DNA of 64,000 nucleotides from Methylobacterium sp. C25 (GCF_021352225.1 NZ_JAAUVI010000002.1:434001-498000); one strand, 5' to 3'. Counted from the stretch's first letter, positions 43,777 to 55,437 are shown. Numbers and translations are program-made. Notes: generated from the letters alone by a model not told the origin.

Positions 43777-44529
43777 TTGATCCGCCCTCGTTCCGCGACC
43801 GCAGGCCTCGCCGCGATGATCGTGCTCGCCCTCGCCGCCGTCCCGGTCTTGGGTGAGGAGCCGGCGACTTCGAAGATACCGTCGCCCGCCGAAGCGAACC
43901 CGCTTTCGACCACGACCGCCCCCGATACCTCCGCGAAGCCGCCGGGAACGGCGATGCCGCTTCCCGACAAGGCTCTAATGCCGCCCGCCGCTGCCGGTGG
44001 GGCTCCGGCGCGCTCCACAGCCGCACCCGCGCGCGAGACGCTGGTGCCGGCGCCGGCCGAGCCGAACGACGTGGAGGAGGTCATTCTGCCGGCCAAACCC
44101 GCCGCGATCATCTCTGGCAAGGCGACTTGGGAGGAGGCCGTGTCGAGCCTTAGGACCACCTTTGCGCGCATCGAGGACGAACTCGCGAAGGCCGGCATCC
44201 GCCCCACCGGTCGTCCGATCTCGGTCTTCACCAAGACAGAAGACAATGGCTTCCAGTTCGAGGCGATGATCCCGATCGAGGCTGCACCGGCATCCGGGCC
44301 GACAACTGGCGATGGCCTGCATTTCGGTGCAACGCCGAGCGGAAAGGCCCTGCGCTTCCGTCACGCCGGCACCTACGACGAGATCAGCGGCACCTACGAC
44401 ACCCTGATCGCCTATTTCGACGCCAAGGACATCGCGCTGCAGGACCGCTTCATTGAGGAATATGTCACGGACATCAGCGATGCACCGGACGTGAAGCTCG
44501 ACATCAACATTTACGCGCTGCCGAAATAA
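43777..44529 (+). CDS. Exported GyrI-like/effector-binding domain protein
   Basis: The 250-residue protein begins with a signal peptide (about residues 1-26, ending V-L-G-E). A Pro/Ala/Thr-rich linker runs to about residue 100. The C-terminal 130 residues resemble the GyrI-like small-molecule-binding fold of AraC- and MerR-type effector domains: G-R-P-I-S-V-F, F-E-A-M-I-P-I, and D-V-K-L-D-I-N-I-Y. No DNA-binding domain is present. The start is TTG after CCGGAGCC. A stem-loop without a T-tract (CCTGTCG/CGACAGG, 44532-44551) follows the stop. Function unknown, perhaps ligand binding in the periplasm. Confidence 0.75.
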   Translation: MIRPRSATAGLAAMIVLALAAVPVLGEEPATSKIPSPAEANPLSTTTAPDTSAKPPGTAMPLPDKALMPPAAAGGAPARSTAAPARETLVPAPAEPNDVEEVILPAKPAAIISGKATWEEAVSSLRTTFARIEDELAKAGIRPTGRPISVFTKTEDNGFQFEAMIPIEAAPASGPTTGDGLHFGATPSGKALRFRHAGTYDEISGTYDTLIAYFDAKDIALQDRFIEEYVTDISDAPDVKLDINIYALPK

Positions 44530-44805
44530 CGCCTGTCGACGCTCCGACAGGGCGCAGGCGCCGGTTCCAGTGTCCCAGCCCTCGGTCACGGCCTAAAGCT
44601 GCCGTCCGGCCTGCGGCGACTGCGTCATGCTCTAGCCGGTTCCAACGGAGCAGCAACGAATGGCTGTCACGGTCCGAGCGGGATCTGAACGGACCCCTTC
44701 GATCCCCCTCCGCCCATCCTTGACCACGCCACGCAGCGGGTGCCAGAACCCGGCCCTTCGATCGGGCGGTGGTCCGCTCCGGCCATGGCTTGAAGGATCG
44801 CGCCG

Positions 44806-45867
44806 ATGACGGCGTTCGCGGAACTGGTCTTCTCCGGCGTCCAGCCGACGGGAAACCTGCACCTCGGCAACTATCTCGGCGCGGTGAAGCGCTTCGTCGA
44901 GATGCAGGAGCGCGACGCGCAGTGCCTCTACTGCGTCGTCGACCTGCACGCGATCACGCTATGGCAGGACCCCGAGGCGCTGAAAGGTCAGATCCGCGAG
45001 GTCACCGCCGCCTTCCTCGCCGCCGGCATTGATCCCAAGCGCTCCATCGTGTTCAACCAGAGCCAGGTCCCCCAGCACGCCGAGCTGACCTGGATCTTCA
45101 ACTGTGTCGCCCGCCTCGGCTGGCTCAACCGCATGACGCAGTTCAAGGACAAAGCCGGCAAGGACCGCGAGAACGCCTCGATCGGGCTCTACGACTATCC
45201 CGTGCTGATGGCCGCCGACATCCTGGCTTATCGGGCGACTCACGTCCCGGTCGGCGAGGACCAGAAGCAGCACCTCGAGCTGACCCGCGACATCGCGCAG
45301 AAATTCAACAACGACTTCGCGGGCTCGATCCTCGCGCACGGCCACGGCGAGCAGTTTTTCCCGCTCACAGAGCCGCTGATCGGCGGACCGGCAGCACGAG
45401 TGATGAGCCTTCGCGACGGCACCAAGAAGATGTCGAAATCGGACGCTTCCGACAATTCGCGCATCAATCTCAAGGACGATGCCGACACCATCGCGCAGAA
45501 GGTGCGCCGGGCGAAGACCGATCCCGATGCCCTGCCCTCCGAGGTCGACGGCCTCAAGGGGCGGCCGGAGGCGGACAACCTCGTCGGGATCTTCGCAGCG
45601 CTTCGGGGCATCAGCCGCGAGGACGTGCTGCGGGATTTCGGCGGAGCTCAGTTCTCCACCTTCAAGCCGGCGCTCGTTGATCTGGCGGTGTCGACGCTCG
45701 CCCCGATCGGGGCCGAGATGAAGCGGCTCTCGGACGATCCGGGCCACATCGACGCCGTGCTCGCGGACGGCTCGGAGCGGGCCGAGGCTATCGCCGCGCC
45801 GACGCTCGACGCGGTCAAGGATATCGTCGGCTTCGTGCGGCGCGGACCTGCCTTGAAGGCAGTTTAG
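44806..45867 (+). CDS. trpS: Tryptophanyl-tRNA synthetase
   Basis: The 353-residue class I synthetase charges tRNA-Trp. The HIGH-type motif is N-L-H-L-G-N near residue 18 and K-M-S-K-S lies near residue 207. D-Q-K-Q-H and the [12 protein letters not shown] block are typical. The 276 bases upstream contain no supported gene and presumably the promoter. Its stop overlaps the stop of the convergent chemoreceptor. Confidence 0.97.
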   Translation: MTAFAELVFSGVQPTGNLHLGNYLGAVKRFVEMQERDAQCLYCVVDLHAITLWQDPEALKGQIREVTAAFLAAGIDPKRSIVFNQSQVPQHAELTWIFNCVARLGWLNRMTQFKDKAGKDRENASIGLYDYPVLMAADILAYRATHVPVGEDQKQHLELTRDIAQKFNNDFAGSILAHGHGEQFFPLTEPLIGGPAARVMSLRDGTKKMSKSDASDNSRINLKDDADTIAQKVRRAKTDPDALPSEVDGLKGRPEADNLVGIFAALRGISREDVLRDFGGAQFSTFKPALVDLAVSTLAPIGAEMKRLSDDPGHIDAVLADGSERAEAIAAPTLDAVKDIVGFVRRGPALKAV

Positions 45868-47939
45868 GCCGCCCGGACGGTCTCGAGGAAGCGGTGCACC
45901 TCGGCGTTGAGGTGCTCTGACTGGACTGACAGCTCGGAAGCCGAGGCCAGGACCTGGGTCGCGGCGGCGCCTGTCATCTCGGCGGCGCCGGCGACGCCCG
46001 CGATATTCGTCGTGACTTCACCGGTGCCAGCCGCTGCCTGAGCCACGTTGCGGACGATCTCCTGGGTCGCCGCGCCCTGCTCCTCGACGGCTGCCGCGAT
46101 TGTCGTGGCGACGTCGCTCATTTCCTCGATCCGCGCGGAGATGCTGCCGATCGCCGAGACGGCCTGCCCGGTCGAGCCCTGGATGCGGGTGATCTGGCTG
46201 GAAATCTCCTCGGTCGCTCGCGCCGTCTGGTTCGCCAACTCCTTGACCTCCGCGGCGACGACCGCGAAGCCGCGGCCCGCCTCCCCGGCCCGTGCCGCCT
46301 CGATCGTGGCGTTCAGAGCCAGCAGGTTGGTCTGGCCGGCAATCCCGCTGATGAGCGTGACGACGTCGCCGATCTTCGTGACGGCCACGTTCAGGTCCTG
46401 CACCAGCCCGGCGGTCTGCGCGGCCTCGCCGGCAGCAGCCTGAGCCAGCTGCGCGGATCCTTGAACTTGCCGGCCGATCTCCTGCACGGAGGCGCCGAGT
46501 TCTTCCGCCGCGGCGGCCACGGTGCCCACGTTGGAGGCCGCCTCTTCGGCGGCAGCGGCGACCGTCGTGGACTGGTTTGCTGTCTCAGTGGCCGTACCGG
46601 CCATACCTTGTGCCGTGGCCTGCAACTCGGTGGCCGCCGAGGTCACCGTGCCGACGATGCCACCGACCGCGCGTTCGAACTCGCCGGCAAGTGTCGTCAT
46701 CAATTGTCTGCGGTCGCCGTCGGCGATGGCTTGCGCGATCGCTTTTTCGCGCGCGTCGGCCTCGGCCTGCGCGCGCAGGCCGTCGCGAAGCTGCAGTACG
46801 GCCTGGCCGACGAGTCCGACCTCGTCGCGGCGCTCTGCTTCCGGCACGCTTGCCTCGTAATTGCCCGCGGCCATTCCGCCGATTGTCCGGCCCAGGGCGC
46901 GGATCGGCGTGCCGACGAGACGCTGCAGCAAGCCGAACAGGACGCCGCAGCCGATCAGCACGCAGAGCACCGAGATGCCGATGAGCGTCCACTTGGCTTG
47001 GTCAGCCGCCGCGGTCAGGGTCGCAACGGGAACCGCCGCAACGATGGCCCAGCGCTCCTGGGTATCACCGGCCTGAATATGCTTCGCCATGTAGCGCCAG
47101 GTTGCGCCGTTCGGTCCTGATGCATCGACCACGACGTTAGAGCCAGCTGCGATGGCCTGTTTCGCCACGGCGGCGGCGGACGCGTCGATCGGTTCCAGTG
47201 GCTTGCCGGCCGCCTTGCGGTCTGGATGCGCGATGCTTGTTCCGCTCGCCGAGACGACGGCGAGGTAACCGGTGCCAAAGGGCTTCACCGCGCCCAGCGT
47301 GGTGTTGAGCGAGCCGAGATCGATGTCGATGCCGCCCGTGCCGGCATATTTGCCACCCACCGTGATCGGCGCGCCGAAGGACGTCATCACGACGTCTTTG
47401 CCGGCCACCGGATAGATGTAAGGCTCGACGGCGACCAAGCGATTGAGCTTCTTCGGCTGGAGATAGAAGGCGCCGTCCGCCTCGGTATCGTAACCTGTCA
47501 GGACCTCGCGTTTGATCTCGCCGCTACCGCGATTCCAGTAGGGCATGAAACGCCCGCTCGCGTCCGACGACGCGGTGCCGGCGAACTCCCCGTCCCGGCC
47601 GTCGAGGGCGTTCGGCTCCCAGCCAGTCCAGGCTCCAATCAGGTTCGGATTTGCGCGCAGGAGATCGCGCAGCGCTGCATCATAGACCGCCCGATCTTTG
47701 ATGCCGCTCGATCGCATCGCTCCGGCCGCGACGGCGATGCTCTCCGCCACCTTTGCGGCGGTCGCGAGTTGGGTGCGAACCTCACGCGCTTCGTTCGACA
47801 GGGTCTCGGACTGGATCTTGGCCGTTTGCTCTTCGAACGATGCGCCGATGCGCTCTGTCAGGAAGGCTGTCCCGCCTGCGAAGACGACGGCCAAGGAAAT
47901 GCTGCCGGCGATGGCAACTTTAAGAGGGAGCGAAGCCAT
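45864..47939 (-). CDS. Methyl-accepting chemotaxis protein with Cache sensor domain
   Basis: The 691-residue receptor has an N-terminal membrane helix. A double-Cache periplasmic sensor (about residues 30-310) contains W-T-G-W-E-P-N and [12 protein letters not shown], a pattern typical of small-molecule sensors. A second helix, HAMP and a signalling domain follow, with tip [20 protein letters not shown]. It ends [11 protein letters not shown] 47939 is preferred because it leads straight into the membrane helix. Its ligand is unknown. The convergent trpS stop overlaps its stop. Confidence 0.92.
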   Translation of the reverse strand: MASLPLKVAIAGSISLAVVFAGGTAFLTERIGASFEEQTAKIQSETLSNEAREVRTQLATAAKVAESIAVAAGAMRSSGIKDRAVYDAALRDLLRANPNLIGAWTGWEPNALDGRDGEFAGTASSDASGRFMPYWNRGSGEIKREVLTGYDTEADGAFYLQPKKLNRLVAVEPYIYPVAGKDVVMTSFGAPITVGGKYAGTGGIDIDLGSLNTTLGAVKPFGTGYLAVVSASGTSIAHPDRKAAGKPLEPIDASAAAVAKQAIAAGSNVVVDASGPNGATWRYMAKHIQAGDTQERWAIVAAVPVATLTAAADQAKWTLIGISVLCVLIGCGVLFGLLQRLVGTPIRALGRTIGGMAAGNYEASVPEAERRDEVGLVGQAVLQLRDGLRAQAEADAREKAIAQAIADGDRRQLMTTLAGEFERAVGGIVGTVTSAATELQATAQGMAGTATETANQSTTVAAAAEEAASNVGTVAAAAEELGASVQEIGRQVQGSAQLAQAAAGEAAQTAGLVQDLNVAVTKIGDVVTLISGIAGQTNLLALNATIEAARAGEAGRGFAVVAAEVKELANQTARATEEISSQITRIQGSTGQAVSAIGSISARIEEMSDVATTIAAAVEEQGAATQEIVRNVAQAAAGTGEVTTNIAGVAGAAEMTGAAATQVLASASELSVQSEHLNAEVHRFLETVRAA

Positions 47940-48053
47940 GCCCGGACAAATTCCAGAAGAAGCCAACAAGCCGAATGATGTTGACCTACAACCGTTACTT
48001 GCCGGTTAAGCTTCGTTCCTTTCAGGAAAAATTGTTCCTGTCTGGAATTCCCG

Positions 48054-48707
48054 TCACGCCTCACCCTTCATGAGTTTTTCGCCATAAGCCTCCAGATCGA
48101 GCACGCCCTCCTTCTCGGCTCGAGCGCGATCTTCGTCGGCGATCACCTCTTGCACCATATCGAGCCGTTTCCACTGCGCGAGCGGTGTCGTGCTCTCTCG
48201 TTTCGGCACGTAGCGGCTTTCGCCGAGCTTCTTGTGCGGATGGATGTATCGCGGGCAGTTCACCCAGATCTGCGCAACGTCGATGTGCACAATGTACTGC
48301 GCCTCCTCGAACTCGGCGCGCAGGGGATCGTCGCGCACGACACGGGCGGTGCCCTGAACACGCAGGCGATGAGGCGTCTCGAAGTCGATGAAGAGCATGC
48401 CGACTTTGCCCTGGCCGGCGATGTTGCCCATAGAGAGGAACATCCCGTTGCCGTCATAGCCGGGAAAAGCCAGCGCGTTCGAGCCGACGACCCGGACGAA
48501 GCCGGTTGGGCCGCCCTTGTAAGAAACCGTCGGATTGCCTTCGTGGTCGACCGTCGAGAGGAAGAACATGTCGCGGCTTTCGATAAAGCCTCGCTCCTGC
48601 TCCCCGATGGCGTGCTGGACGTGATGCTTGTCTAGGAAATCGGCCAGCTTGCGCGTGTCGAACTCGTCCTGAAGCGCACGGTGCTCTTCGCTGTAGAGCG
48701 AGCCCAT
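48054..48707 (-). CDS. Pyridoxamine 5'-phosphate oxidase-family FMN-binding protein
   Basis: The 217-residue protein has the split-barrel flavin fold. F-F-L-S-T-V-D-H-E-G-N-P-T-V-S-Y-K-G-G corresponds to the FMN-binding strands, and G-M-L-F-I-D-F and R-L-R-V-Q-G-T-A-R-V to the core. It is the longer variant with a helical N-terminal extension and W-V-N-C-P-R-Y-I-H. The true pdxH catalytic C-terminus is absent, so general flavin reductase or F420/FMN oxidoreductase roles are possible. Start ATG 48707; a TTG two codons earlier was rejected. Confidence 0.85.
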   Translation of the reverse strand: MGSLYSEEHRALQDEFDTRKLADFLDKHHVQHAIGEQERGFIESRDMFFLSTVDHEGNPTVSYKGGPTGFVRVVGSNALAFPGYDGNGMFLSMGNIAGQGKVGMLFIDFETPHRLRVQGTARVVRDDPLRAEFEEAQYIVHIDVAQIWVNCPRYIHPHKKLGESRYVPKRESTTPLAQWKRLDMVQEVIADEDRARAEKEGVLDLEAYGEKLMKGEA

Positions 48708-48856
48708 CTTCAAAGTCCTCCCGGTTGTCGTCTTATCCCGACATCGTGGCAGAGGTCGTCGGCGGCGGGAAGGGTCTTGCTTGATCTCGGAGCATGGCGC
48801 GAGAATGCGCGCTGGATCGTCTATCGAAGACGATTTTGATCGATCGGGTGACCCGC

Positions 48857-49132
48857 ATGACGTCCGAGCTTCGTCGCCTCTGTTTACTCTCGGTAGCTGT
48901 CGCGCTTCTCAGCGTGCCCGAAGCTCTTGCCGAGAGCCGTCCCGATCGCACCGGGACGAATGGCGGACCCAATACGACCATCACGGCGCCGAATACGAAC
49001 GCGCTTGGAGTCACGAAGCCCCCTGGCGTCGAAGAGGCAGCCCCGACATCGCAGGAGCGGCGCGAGCTCCAACGGATCGACCAGCAAGACAAACGGATCG
49101 AGAAGGATATCTGCGATGGTTGCGGCCGATAA
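48857..49132 (+). CDS. Small secreted hypothetical protein
   Basis: A 91-residue exported protein with a signal peptide (about residues 1-25, ending A-L-A-E). The mature part is Asn/Thr/Pro-rich (N-G-G-P-N-T-T-I-T-A-P-N-T-N), then a charged helix, then D-I-C-D-G-C-G-R at the end. The C-x-x-C pair may form a disulfide or bind a metal. No family is recognised. An upstream GTG (48848) or longer frame is possible. A T-tailed terminator follows at 49149. Confidence 0.65.
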   Translation: MTSELRRLCLLSVAVALLSVPEALAESRPDRTGTNGGPNTTITAPNTNALGVTKPPGVEEAAPTSQERRELQRIDQQDKRIEKDICDGCGR

Positions 49133-49148
49133 TCCTTTTCAAGAATAG

Positions 49149-49177
49149 GGAGACCGGGCAGCACCCGGTCTCCTTTT
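49149..49177 (+). terminator. Rho-independent terminator between convergent genes
   Basis: A perfect 10-bp stem (GGAGACCGGG/CCCGGTCTCC) with loop CAGCA is followed by four T on the plus strand, 16 bases after the small secreted gene. It may also help end ilvC, which converges from the other side ten bases away. Confidence 0.85.
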
Positions 49178-49186
49178 GTAGAACGC

Positions 49187-50882
<1,696 letters not shown>

Positions 50883-50896
50883 CACGTCGCCAAGGA

Positions 50897-50915
50897 GAAC
50901 CGTACGTTACGGTTC
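50897..50915. promoter_or_regulatory. Operator-like palindrome upstream of TetR
   Basis: A perfect inverted repeat GAACCGTA-CGT-TACGGTTC lies between the GST stop and the TetR start, 15 bases from the latter. Its length and symmetry fit a TetR-family dimer site. Confidence 0.65.
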
Positions 50916-50968
50916 GCCTTAGCGAGGTTCGAACATGAGTTCAAGCGGCGCGAGCGGCATTGCTGGCG

Positions 50969-51610
50969 TCATTCCGGAAGCCGCAATCCCTCCCCTTCGA
51001 ATACGGTCCGCACCGCCGGCCGCTCCGCCATGCGGCGGGCATGTGCCGTCCAGGCTGGAAAGCTGGCCGGCATATCGAACTTGATTGTCGGTCCGCGGGC
51101 CCACGTCCACATGACGAGCAGGTAGGGATCAACCACGCTATAGCGCTCGCCGAGCGCCCAGCCGCCGTTAGAAAGCCGCACCTCCGTCATGGTGCAGATG
51201 TCGCCGAAGGCCTCGCGGCCTTTCGCTACGATGCCCGCGTGGGCAGCTTCGTCGCCGGTGTAGCGGGCCGGGCGCCGGGCGTGAGCGAAGGCGACATGAT
51301 GGCTGGTCGCGATCCAGGTCATCCATTCGTCTGCCTGCGCCTGCTCGTGCAGATCCTCTGGCCAGAGGCCAGCTTGCGGGCGGCAGCGCGCAATGTGCCG
51401 CATGATCGCCGCGTTCTCCGTGAGCACCCAATCGTCCTCGACGAGAGCCGGTACCCGGCCCTTCTCGTTGACCGCGAGATAGCTGCCGGCGCGCTGGTCG
51501 CCCGCGGCGAGGTCGAGCCGAGCCGTCTCGTATGGCAGGCCGGATTCTTCGAGAACGATGTGCGAGGCCAGCGAGCAAGCGCCGGGAGCGTAGTAGAGGG
51601 TACGTTTCAT
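50969..51610 (-). CDS. Glutathione S-transferase, beta-class-like
   Basis: The 213-residue protein has a thioredoxin-fold N-terminus with Y-Y-A-P-G-A-C-S-L-A-S-H, the beta-class signature with Cys12. G-R-V-P-A-L and T-E-N-A-A-I form the glutathione site. The C-terminal helical domain has S-V-V-D-P-Y-L-L-V-M-W. It conjugates or isomerises electrophiles with glutathione; the substrate is unknown. The TetR gene follows 86 bases after its stop and may control it, but the palindrome lies downstream of this gene. Confidence 0.9.
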   Translation of the reverse strand: MKRTLYYAPGACSLASHIVLEESGLPYETARLDLAAGDQRAGSYLAVNEKGRVPALVEDDWVLTENAAIMRHIARCRPQAGLWPEDLHEQAQADEWMTWIATSHHVAFAHARRPARYTGDEAAHAGIVAKGREAFGDICTMTEVRLSNGGWALGERYSVVDPYLLVMWTWARGPTIKFDMPASFPAWTAHARRMAERPAVRTVFEGEGLRLPE

Positions 51611-51626
51611 GGTTCGTCCCCGTGCT

Positions 51627-52102
51627 TCAGTGCGGCAGGATTTGCTCGTCCCTGGCGAGTTCGATCAGAGCCGGCCGGATCTCTCCATCGTCCACGCTGG
51701 CGGTGAGATCGTAGAGGCCCTGATCGAAGGATCGCGTCATCTCGGCATTGAAGTAGACGCCCCGAGGCTCATCCGTATCCGCAGGATAAGGTGTCCGGAA
51801 TTGCGCGATGCACCGCTCCACCGCTTCGGCGTGCTTCGTTAGCCCAATCTCGTGGAACGCCGTCCGTATTCGAGGCCGTCTCGCTCGGCGCGGATTTCCG
51901 TAGGCCTGTCGTCGATGGCTTTGGTCGTCGCCTCCCGCCGATCGTCAAACAGGAGGAAGAGCGTATCCTTGCTGGCAGCACTCTCGACGACCGTCCGAAC
52001 GGGAATTGTCTTGAGAGCTTCCCAATCGGGGCGCGTCGGCCAGAAAAATGATCAACAGGAACAGGAGGATGGCGATCGCTACTGGGATCGTCAGCTTTAC
52101 AG
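51627..52102 (-). pseudogene. Frameshifted gene for a membrane-anchored protein of unknown function
   Basis: Three consecutive reading-frame segments with high GC at the third codon position form one apparent protein. Segment one, from about 52102, is a membrane helix (K-L-T-I-P-V-A-I-A-I-L-L-F-L-L). After a T5 run at 52044-52048 the frame changes, giving W-E-A-L-K-T-I-P-V-R-T and D-T-L-F-L-L-F-D-D. Near 51861-51870 it returns to the first frame, giving A-F-H-E-I-G-L and V-Y-F-N-A-E-M-T-R, ending at 51627. No standard start codon is present. No family is recognised. It may be a pseudogene or reflect sequencing errors. Confidence 0.5.
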
Positions 52103-52639
52103 CGCTTCGGCACCTCGCTCCATTGCGGCAATACCGGTGCGCGAGATCTCGACCAGGCCGATCACCGTCATCAAGCGGATGAACCGGTCGATCTCCTCGG
52201 TGGCGCCGGTCAGCTCGAACACGAACGAGTTCAGCGTCGCGTCGAGCGTCTTCGCACCGAAGGCGGCGGCGAGGCGCAGGGCCTCGCTGCGGTGGTCGCC
52301 CTTGCCGACGACCTTCACGAGGCAGAGCTCGCGCTCGAGTGCCTTGCCCTGGAGCGTCAGATCCACGACCCGGTGGACCGGGACAAGCCGGTTCAGCTGC
52401 GCCTTGATCTGCTCGATCACCGCATTCGTGCCAGTGGTCACGATGGTGAAGCGCGAGATGTGGCGCGCCTCCTCGGTTTCCGACACCGTCAAGCTCTCGA
52501 TGTTGTAGCCGCGGCCGGAGAACATGCCGGAAATACGGGCCAGAACGCCCGGCTCGTTGTCGGCGATCACGGCGAGCGTATGCCGATTGATCGGCTCGAA
52601 CTTCGTTGGCTCGGGGTAATGCGTGTTCATGGCGTTCAT
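52097..52639 (-). CDS. ilvH: Acetolactate synthase small (regulatory) subunit
   Basis: The 180-residue subunit activates the catalytic subunit and confers valine feedback inhibition. An ACT domain begins H-T-L-A-V-I-A-D-N-E-P-G-V-L-A-R-I-S-G-M-F with the G-R-G-Y-N-I-E-S-L block; the C-terminal regulatory domain is complete. The ATG at 52639 has GGAG nine bases upstream; another in-frame ATG is three codons on. It lies 139 bases after ilvB on the same strand, so it is under the same attenuator. Confidence 0.96.
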   Translation of the reverse strand: MNAMNTHYPEPTKFEPINRHTLAVIADNEPGVLARISGMFSGRGYNIESLTVSETEEARHISRFTIVTTGTNAVIEQIKAQLNRLVPVHRVVDLTLQGKALERELCLVKVVGKGDHRSEALRLAAAFGAKTLDATLNSFVFELTGATEEIDRFIRLMTVIGLVEISRTGIAAMERGAEAL

Positions 52640-52778
52640 CGCCGGTCTCCCAGGGCGTTCGTCTCAGCGACGAGTCGTCATCGATGTCATTCGTTCGAAC
52701 CCGGTCCCGCGCTGGGCCCGGAAGCACATTGCCGCGCGGCGGCGGCAGTCCTCGGCCATAGGGCCGAGGGCTGCCGGA

Positions 52779-54554
52779 TCACACTAGCATCTTGCCTTCG
52801 GCTGAGATCACGTCGCCGAGCTCAACGCCGGTCTCGCCGAGATAGTCTGAGAGCAGCATCTCGTTATGCGCCTTGCCCGACGGGATCATCGGGAAGCAAT
52901 TCTCGGTCTTGTCGACGACGCAGTCGAAGATCACCGGACCGTCGTAGTCGAGCATCTCCTGGATCGCAGCGTCGAGTTCGCCCGGCTTCTCGCAGCGGAT
53001 GCCCTTGGCGCCGTAGGCCTCTGCGAGCTTCACGAAATCCGGCAAGCTCTCCGAGTAGCTCTGCGAGTAGCGCGAACCGTGCAGCAACTCCTGCCACTGA
53101 CGGACCATGCCCATGTACTCGTTGTTCAGGATGAATATCTTCACTGGCAGCCGGTACTGAACCGCCGTTGACAGCTCTTGCATGTTCATCAGGATCGAGG
53201 CCTCGCCGGCGATATCGATGACGAGCCCGTCCGGGTTTGCGAGTTGCGCGCCGATCGCGGCGGGCAGGCCGTAGCCCATGGTTCCAAGGCCGCCGGAGGT
53301 CATCCAGCGGTTCGGCTCCTCGAACTTGAAGTATTGCGCAGCCCACATCTGATGCTGGCCGACCTCCGTGGTCACGAAGGTCTTGCGATCCTTGCAGGCC
53401 TCATAGAGCCGCTGCACCGCGTATTGCGGCTTGATTATCGTGCCCGACGGCCAATAGGCGAGGCAGTCGCGTGCCCGCCACGTGGCGATCTTGCTGAACC
53501 ACGGCTCCAGATCCTTCGCCGAGGGTTTCGCAGGCTGTGCGCGCCACAGGGCGAGCATGTCCTCGAGCACCGAGGCACAGTCGCCGACGATGCCGACATC
53601 GACCTTCACGACCTTGTTGATCGAGGAGGCATCCACGTCGATGTGGATCTTCTTCGAGTATGGGGCGAAAGCGTCGAGACGGCCGGTGATGCGATCATCG
53701 AACCGCGCACCGACGCAGATCATCACATCGCAATCGTGCATGGCCAGATTGGCCTCGTAGGTCCCGTGCATGCCGAGCATGCCCAGGAACTTGTCATCGG
53801 CAGCCGGGAAGGCACCGAGGCCCATCAAGGTCGAGGTCACCGGGAAGCCGGTCTCCTCAACGAGCTGGCGCAACAGGGCCGAGGCCTGCGGACCCGAATT
53901 GATGACGCCGCCGCCCGTGTAGAAGATCGGGCGTCGCGCCGTGGACATCAGTTCGACGGCCGCTCGGATGCGGTCCTGGTCGCCCTTGACGGCCGGGTGA
54001 TAGGTCTTGTGAGCGTTATCGGCTGGACGCCGATAGACCCCCGTAGAGAATTGGATGTCTTTCGGCAGATCGACGACGACGGGGCCGGGCCGCCCGTGCG
54101 AGGCGATATAGAATGCCTCGTGCAGGATGCGCGGCAGGTCATCGATCGACCGAACGAGGTAGTTGTGCTTCGTGCAATGGCGGGTGATGCCGACTGTGTC
54201 GCATTCCTGGAAGGCGTCTGAGCCGATCAGATGGCTCGGAACCTGTCCCGTGATCGCAACGAGCGGGATCGAGTCCATCATCGCGTCAGTCAGGCCGGTG
54301 ACGATGTTCGTCGCACCCGGGCCGGAGGTAACCAGGACGACGCCGACCTTGCCGGAGGACCGCGCATAGCCCTCGGCAGCATGAACCGCGCCCTGCTCGT
54401 GACGGACGAGGACGTGCTTGATCTTCTCCTCGCCGAAGAGCGCGTCGTAGATCGGGAGTACGGCGCCGCCGGGATAGCCGAACAGGGTGTCGACACCCTG
54501 ATCCTGAAACGCCCTGATGACCATCTGGGCCCCGGTCATGACCTCGCCGCTCAT
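52779..54554 (-). CDS. ilvB: Acetolactate synthase large (catalytic) subunit
   Basis: The 591-residue thiamine-diphosphate enzyme starts branched-chain amino-acid synthesis. [13 protein letters not shown] and the catalytic Glu in R-H-E-Q-G-A-V-H are present. The Mg/ThDP motif, usually G-D-G...N-N, reads A-G-E-A-S...L-N-N, with Glu in place of Asp; I believe this is frequent in alphaproteobacteria. ATG 54554 has GGAGG seven bases upstream. An attenuator and leader peptide precede it. Confidence 0.97.
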   Translation of the reverse strand: MSGEVMTGAQMVIRAFQDQGVDTLFGYPGGAVLPIYDALFGEEKIKHVLVRHEQGAVHAAEGYARSSGKVGVVLVTSGPGATNIVTGLTDAMMDSIPLVAITGQVPSHLIGSDAFQECDTVGITRHCTKHNYLVRSIDDLPRILHEAFYIASHGRPGPVVVDLPKDIQFSTGVYRRPADNAHKTYHPAVKGDQDRIRAAVELMSTARRPIFYTGGGVINSGPQASALLRQLVEETGFPVTSTLMGLGAFPAADDKFLGMLGMHGTYEANLAMHDCDVMICVGARFDDRITGRLDAFAPYSKKIHIDVDASSINKVVKVDVGIVGDCASVLEDMLALWRAQPAKPSAKDLEPWFSKIATWRARDCLAYWPSGTIIKPQYAVQRLYEACKDRKTFVTTEVGQHQMWAAQYFKFEEPNRWMTSGGLGTMGYGLPAAIGAQLANPDGLVIDIAGEASILMNMQELSTAVQYRLPVKIFILNNEYMGMVRQWQELLHGSRYSQSYSESLPDFVKLAEAYGAKGIRCEKPGELDAAIQEMLDYDGPVIFDCVVDKTENCFPMIPSGKAHNEMLLSDYLGETGVELGDVISAEGKMLV

Positions 54555-54603
54555 CGTGTCCTCCATCATCCCTGTTCGTGCGACGACCCTGGAATTCGGC
54601 AAC

Positions 54604-54668
54604 AAAAAAGGGCCCCGAGGGACCCTGCATGCGCCACCGACCGGGTCCGCGGGCTCCTTTAAGCCCGC
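54604..54668 (-). promoter_or_regulatory. ilvB transcription attenuator
   Basis: On the ilvB strand, a pause hairpin GCGGGCT/AGCCCGC (54649-54668) covers the leader-peptide stop codon. A terminator follows: stem GGGTCC/GGGCCC with tetraloop CTCG (54610-54625), then six T (54604-54609). GGACCC (54643-54648) can pair with the 5' arm GGGTCC (54620-54625) to form an antiterminator. Ribosome stalling on scarce Leu, Ile or Val codons should favour the antiterminator. The terminator ends about 50 bases before ilvB. Confidence 0.8.
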
Positions 54669-54709
54669 CCCGTCCGTGGCGCTTCCGCTACGATAAGATT
54701 CGCACGCAT
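54659..54709 (-). CDS. ilvB leader peptide (attenuator-linked)
   Basis: A 16-codon frame encodes [16 protein letters not shown]. It contains consecutive Leu-Ile-Val codons (5-7), the three regulatory amino acids of the pathway, just before mutually exclusive hairpins. The stop codon lies in the loop region of the first hairpin. This is the classical arrangement of branched-chain attenuators in proteobacteria. Confidence 0.8.
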   Translation of the reverse strand: MRANLIVAEAPRTGRA

Positions 54710-54931
54710 GTCGAAAAAGCTCGAACCGTCCTCGAAAACCAGCGGCTCCTGTAATCCAAGGCCCGTGACCCGTCAACGGGATGATCCGCATCGCGAACAC
54801 GTCGCGCTGATCAAACGAACGTGCATGCTCGGGAGGCGAGCCAGCCCTAGACCGTCCTCTCGAGGGCCAAGATTGCAGCCTCGCTTCATCGCGCCTATCT
54901 CGATCAAACGCTTCGACCACAAGGAGCCTCG

Positions 54932-55426
54932 GTGGCGCCGTCTTCGATCGCGACGTATCTCGTTTTCGACCTCGCAGGCACACCCTGTGCCCTGCACCGC
55001 GAATCTGTTCGCGAGATCCTTCCGCTCCCGCATCTGCACGCTCCGCCGGCAACTGGCGGCCCTCTTTCAGGGTTCCTCAACCTGGGCGGTGTCCCACTCC
55101 CCGTCCTCGATCTGGCTCAACTCCTTGGACAGCGTGATCACCCGGCGCCTCCGAACCCGTACCGACATGTGCTGCTCGCGGCTGACGGCGGCCTTGCTCT
55201 GCTCGTCGACCGAGTGACCGACGTCGTCGAGTCTCAATCGAACGCCGTGGCCGACACGCATACGCTCAACGGATGCGTCGAGGCTGAGATCGCGTTCGGC
55301 GGGCGTCTCGTGCATGTGCTGTCGATGGAGCGCATCCTGACTGCCGAGGAACGGGACCGTATCGAAGCCCTCACACGACGCGCCGCCGAGCGCCTCGGTT
55401 CGTTCGATGCCGTTGCGATGAGTTGA
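54932..55426 (+). CDS. cheW: CheW-like coupling protein
   Basis: The 164-residue scaffold links chemoreceptors to CheA. It has the double beta-barrel pattern: [28 protein letters not shown], and [13 protein letters not shown] start at 54932 follows AAGGAGCC. It is the first of seven tightly packed genes and corresponds in position to WspB. Confidence 0.92.
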   Translation: MAPSSIATYLVFDLAGTPCALHRESVREILPLPHLHAPPATGGPLSGFLNLGGVPLPVLDLAQLLGQRDHPAPPNPYRHVLLAADGGLALLVDRVTDVVESQSNAVADTHTLNGCVEAEIAFGGRLVHVLSMERILTAEERDRIEALTRRAAERLGSFDAVAMS

Positions 55427-55437
55427 GGCTGCCGCGG

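Noticed and set aside
48794..48856. Longer N-terminus for the small secreted protein
   Set aside because: It would place about 20 charged residues before the signal peptide; the ATG at 48857 gives a normal signal.
53178..54221. 347-codon open frame antisense to ilvB
   Set aside because: Opposite a clearly recognised gene and without family features.
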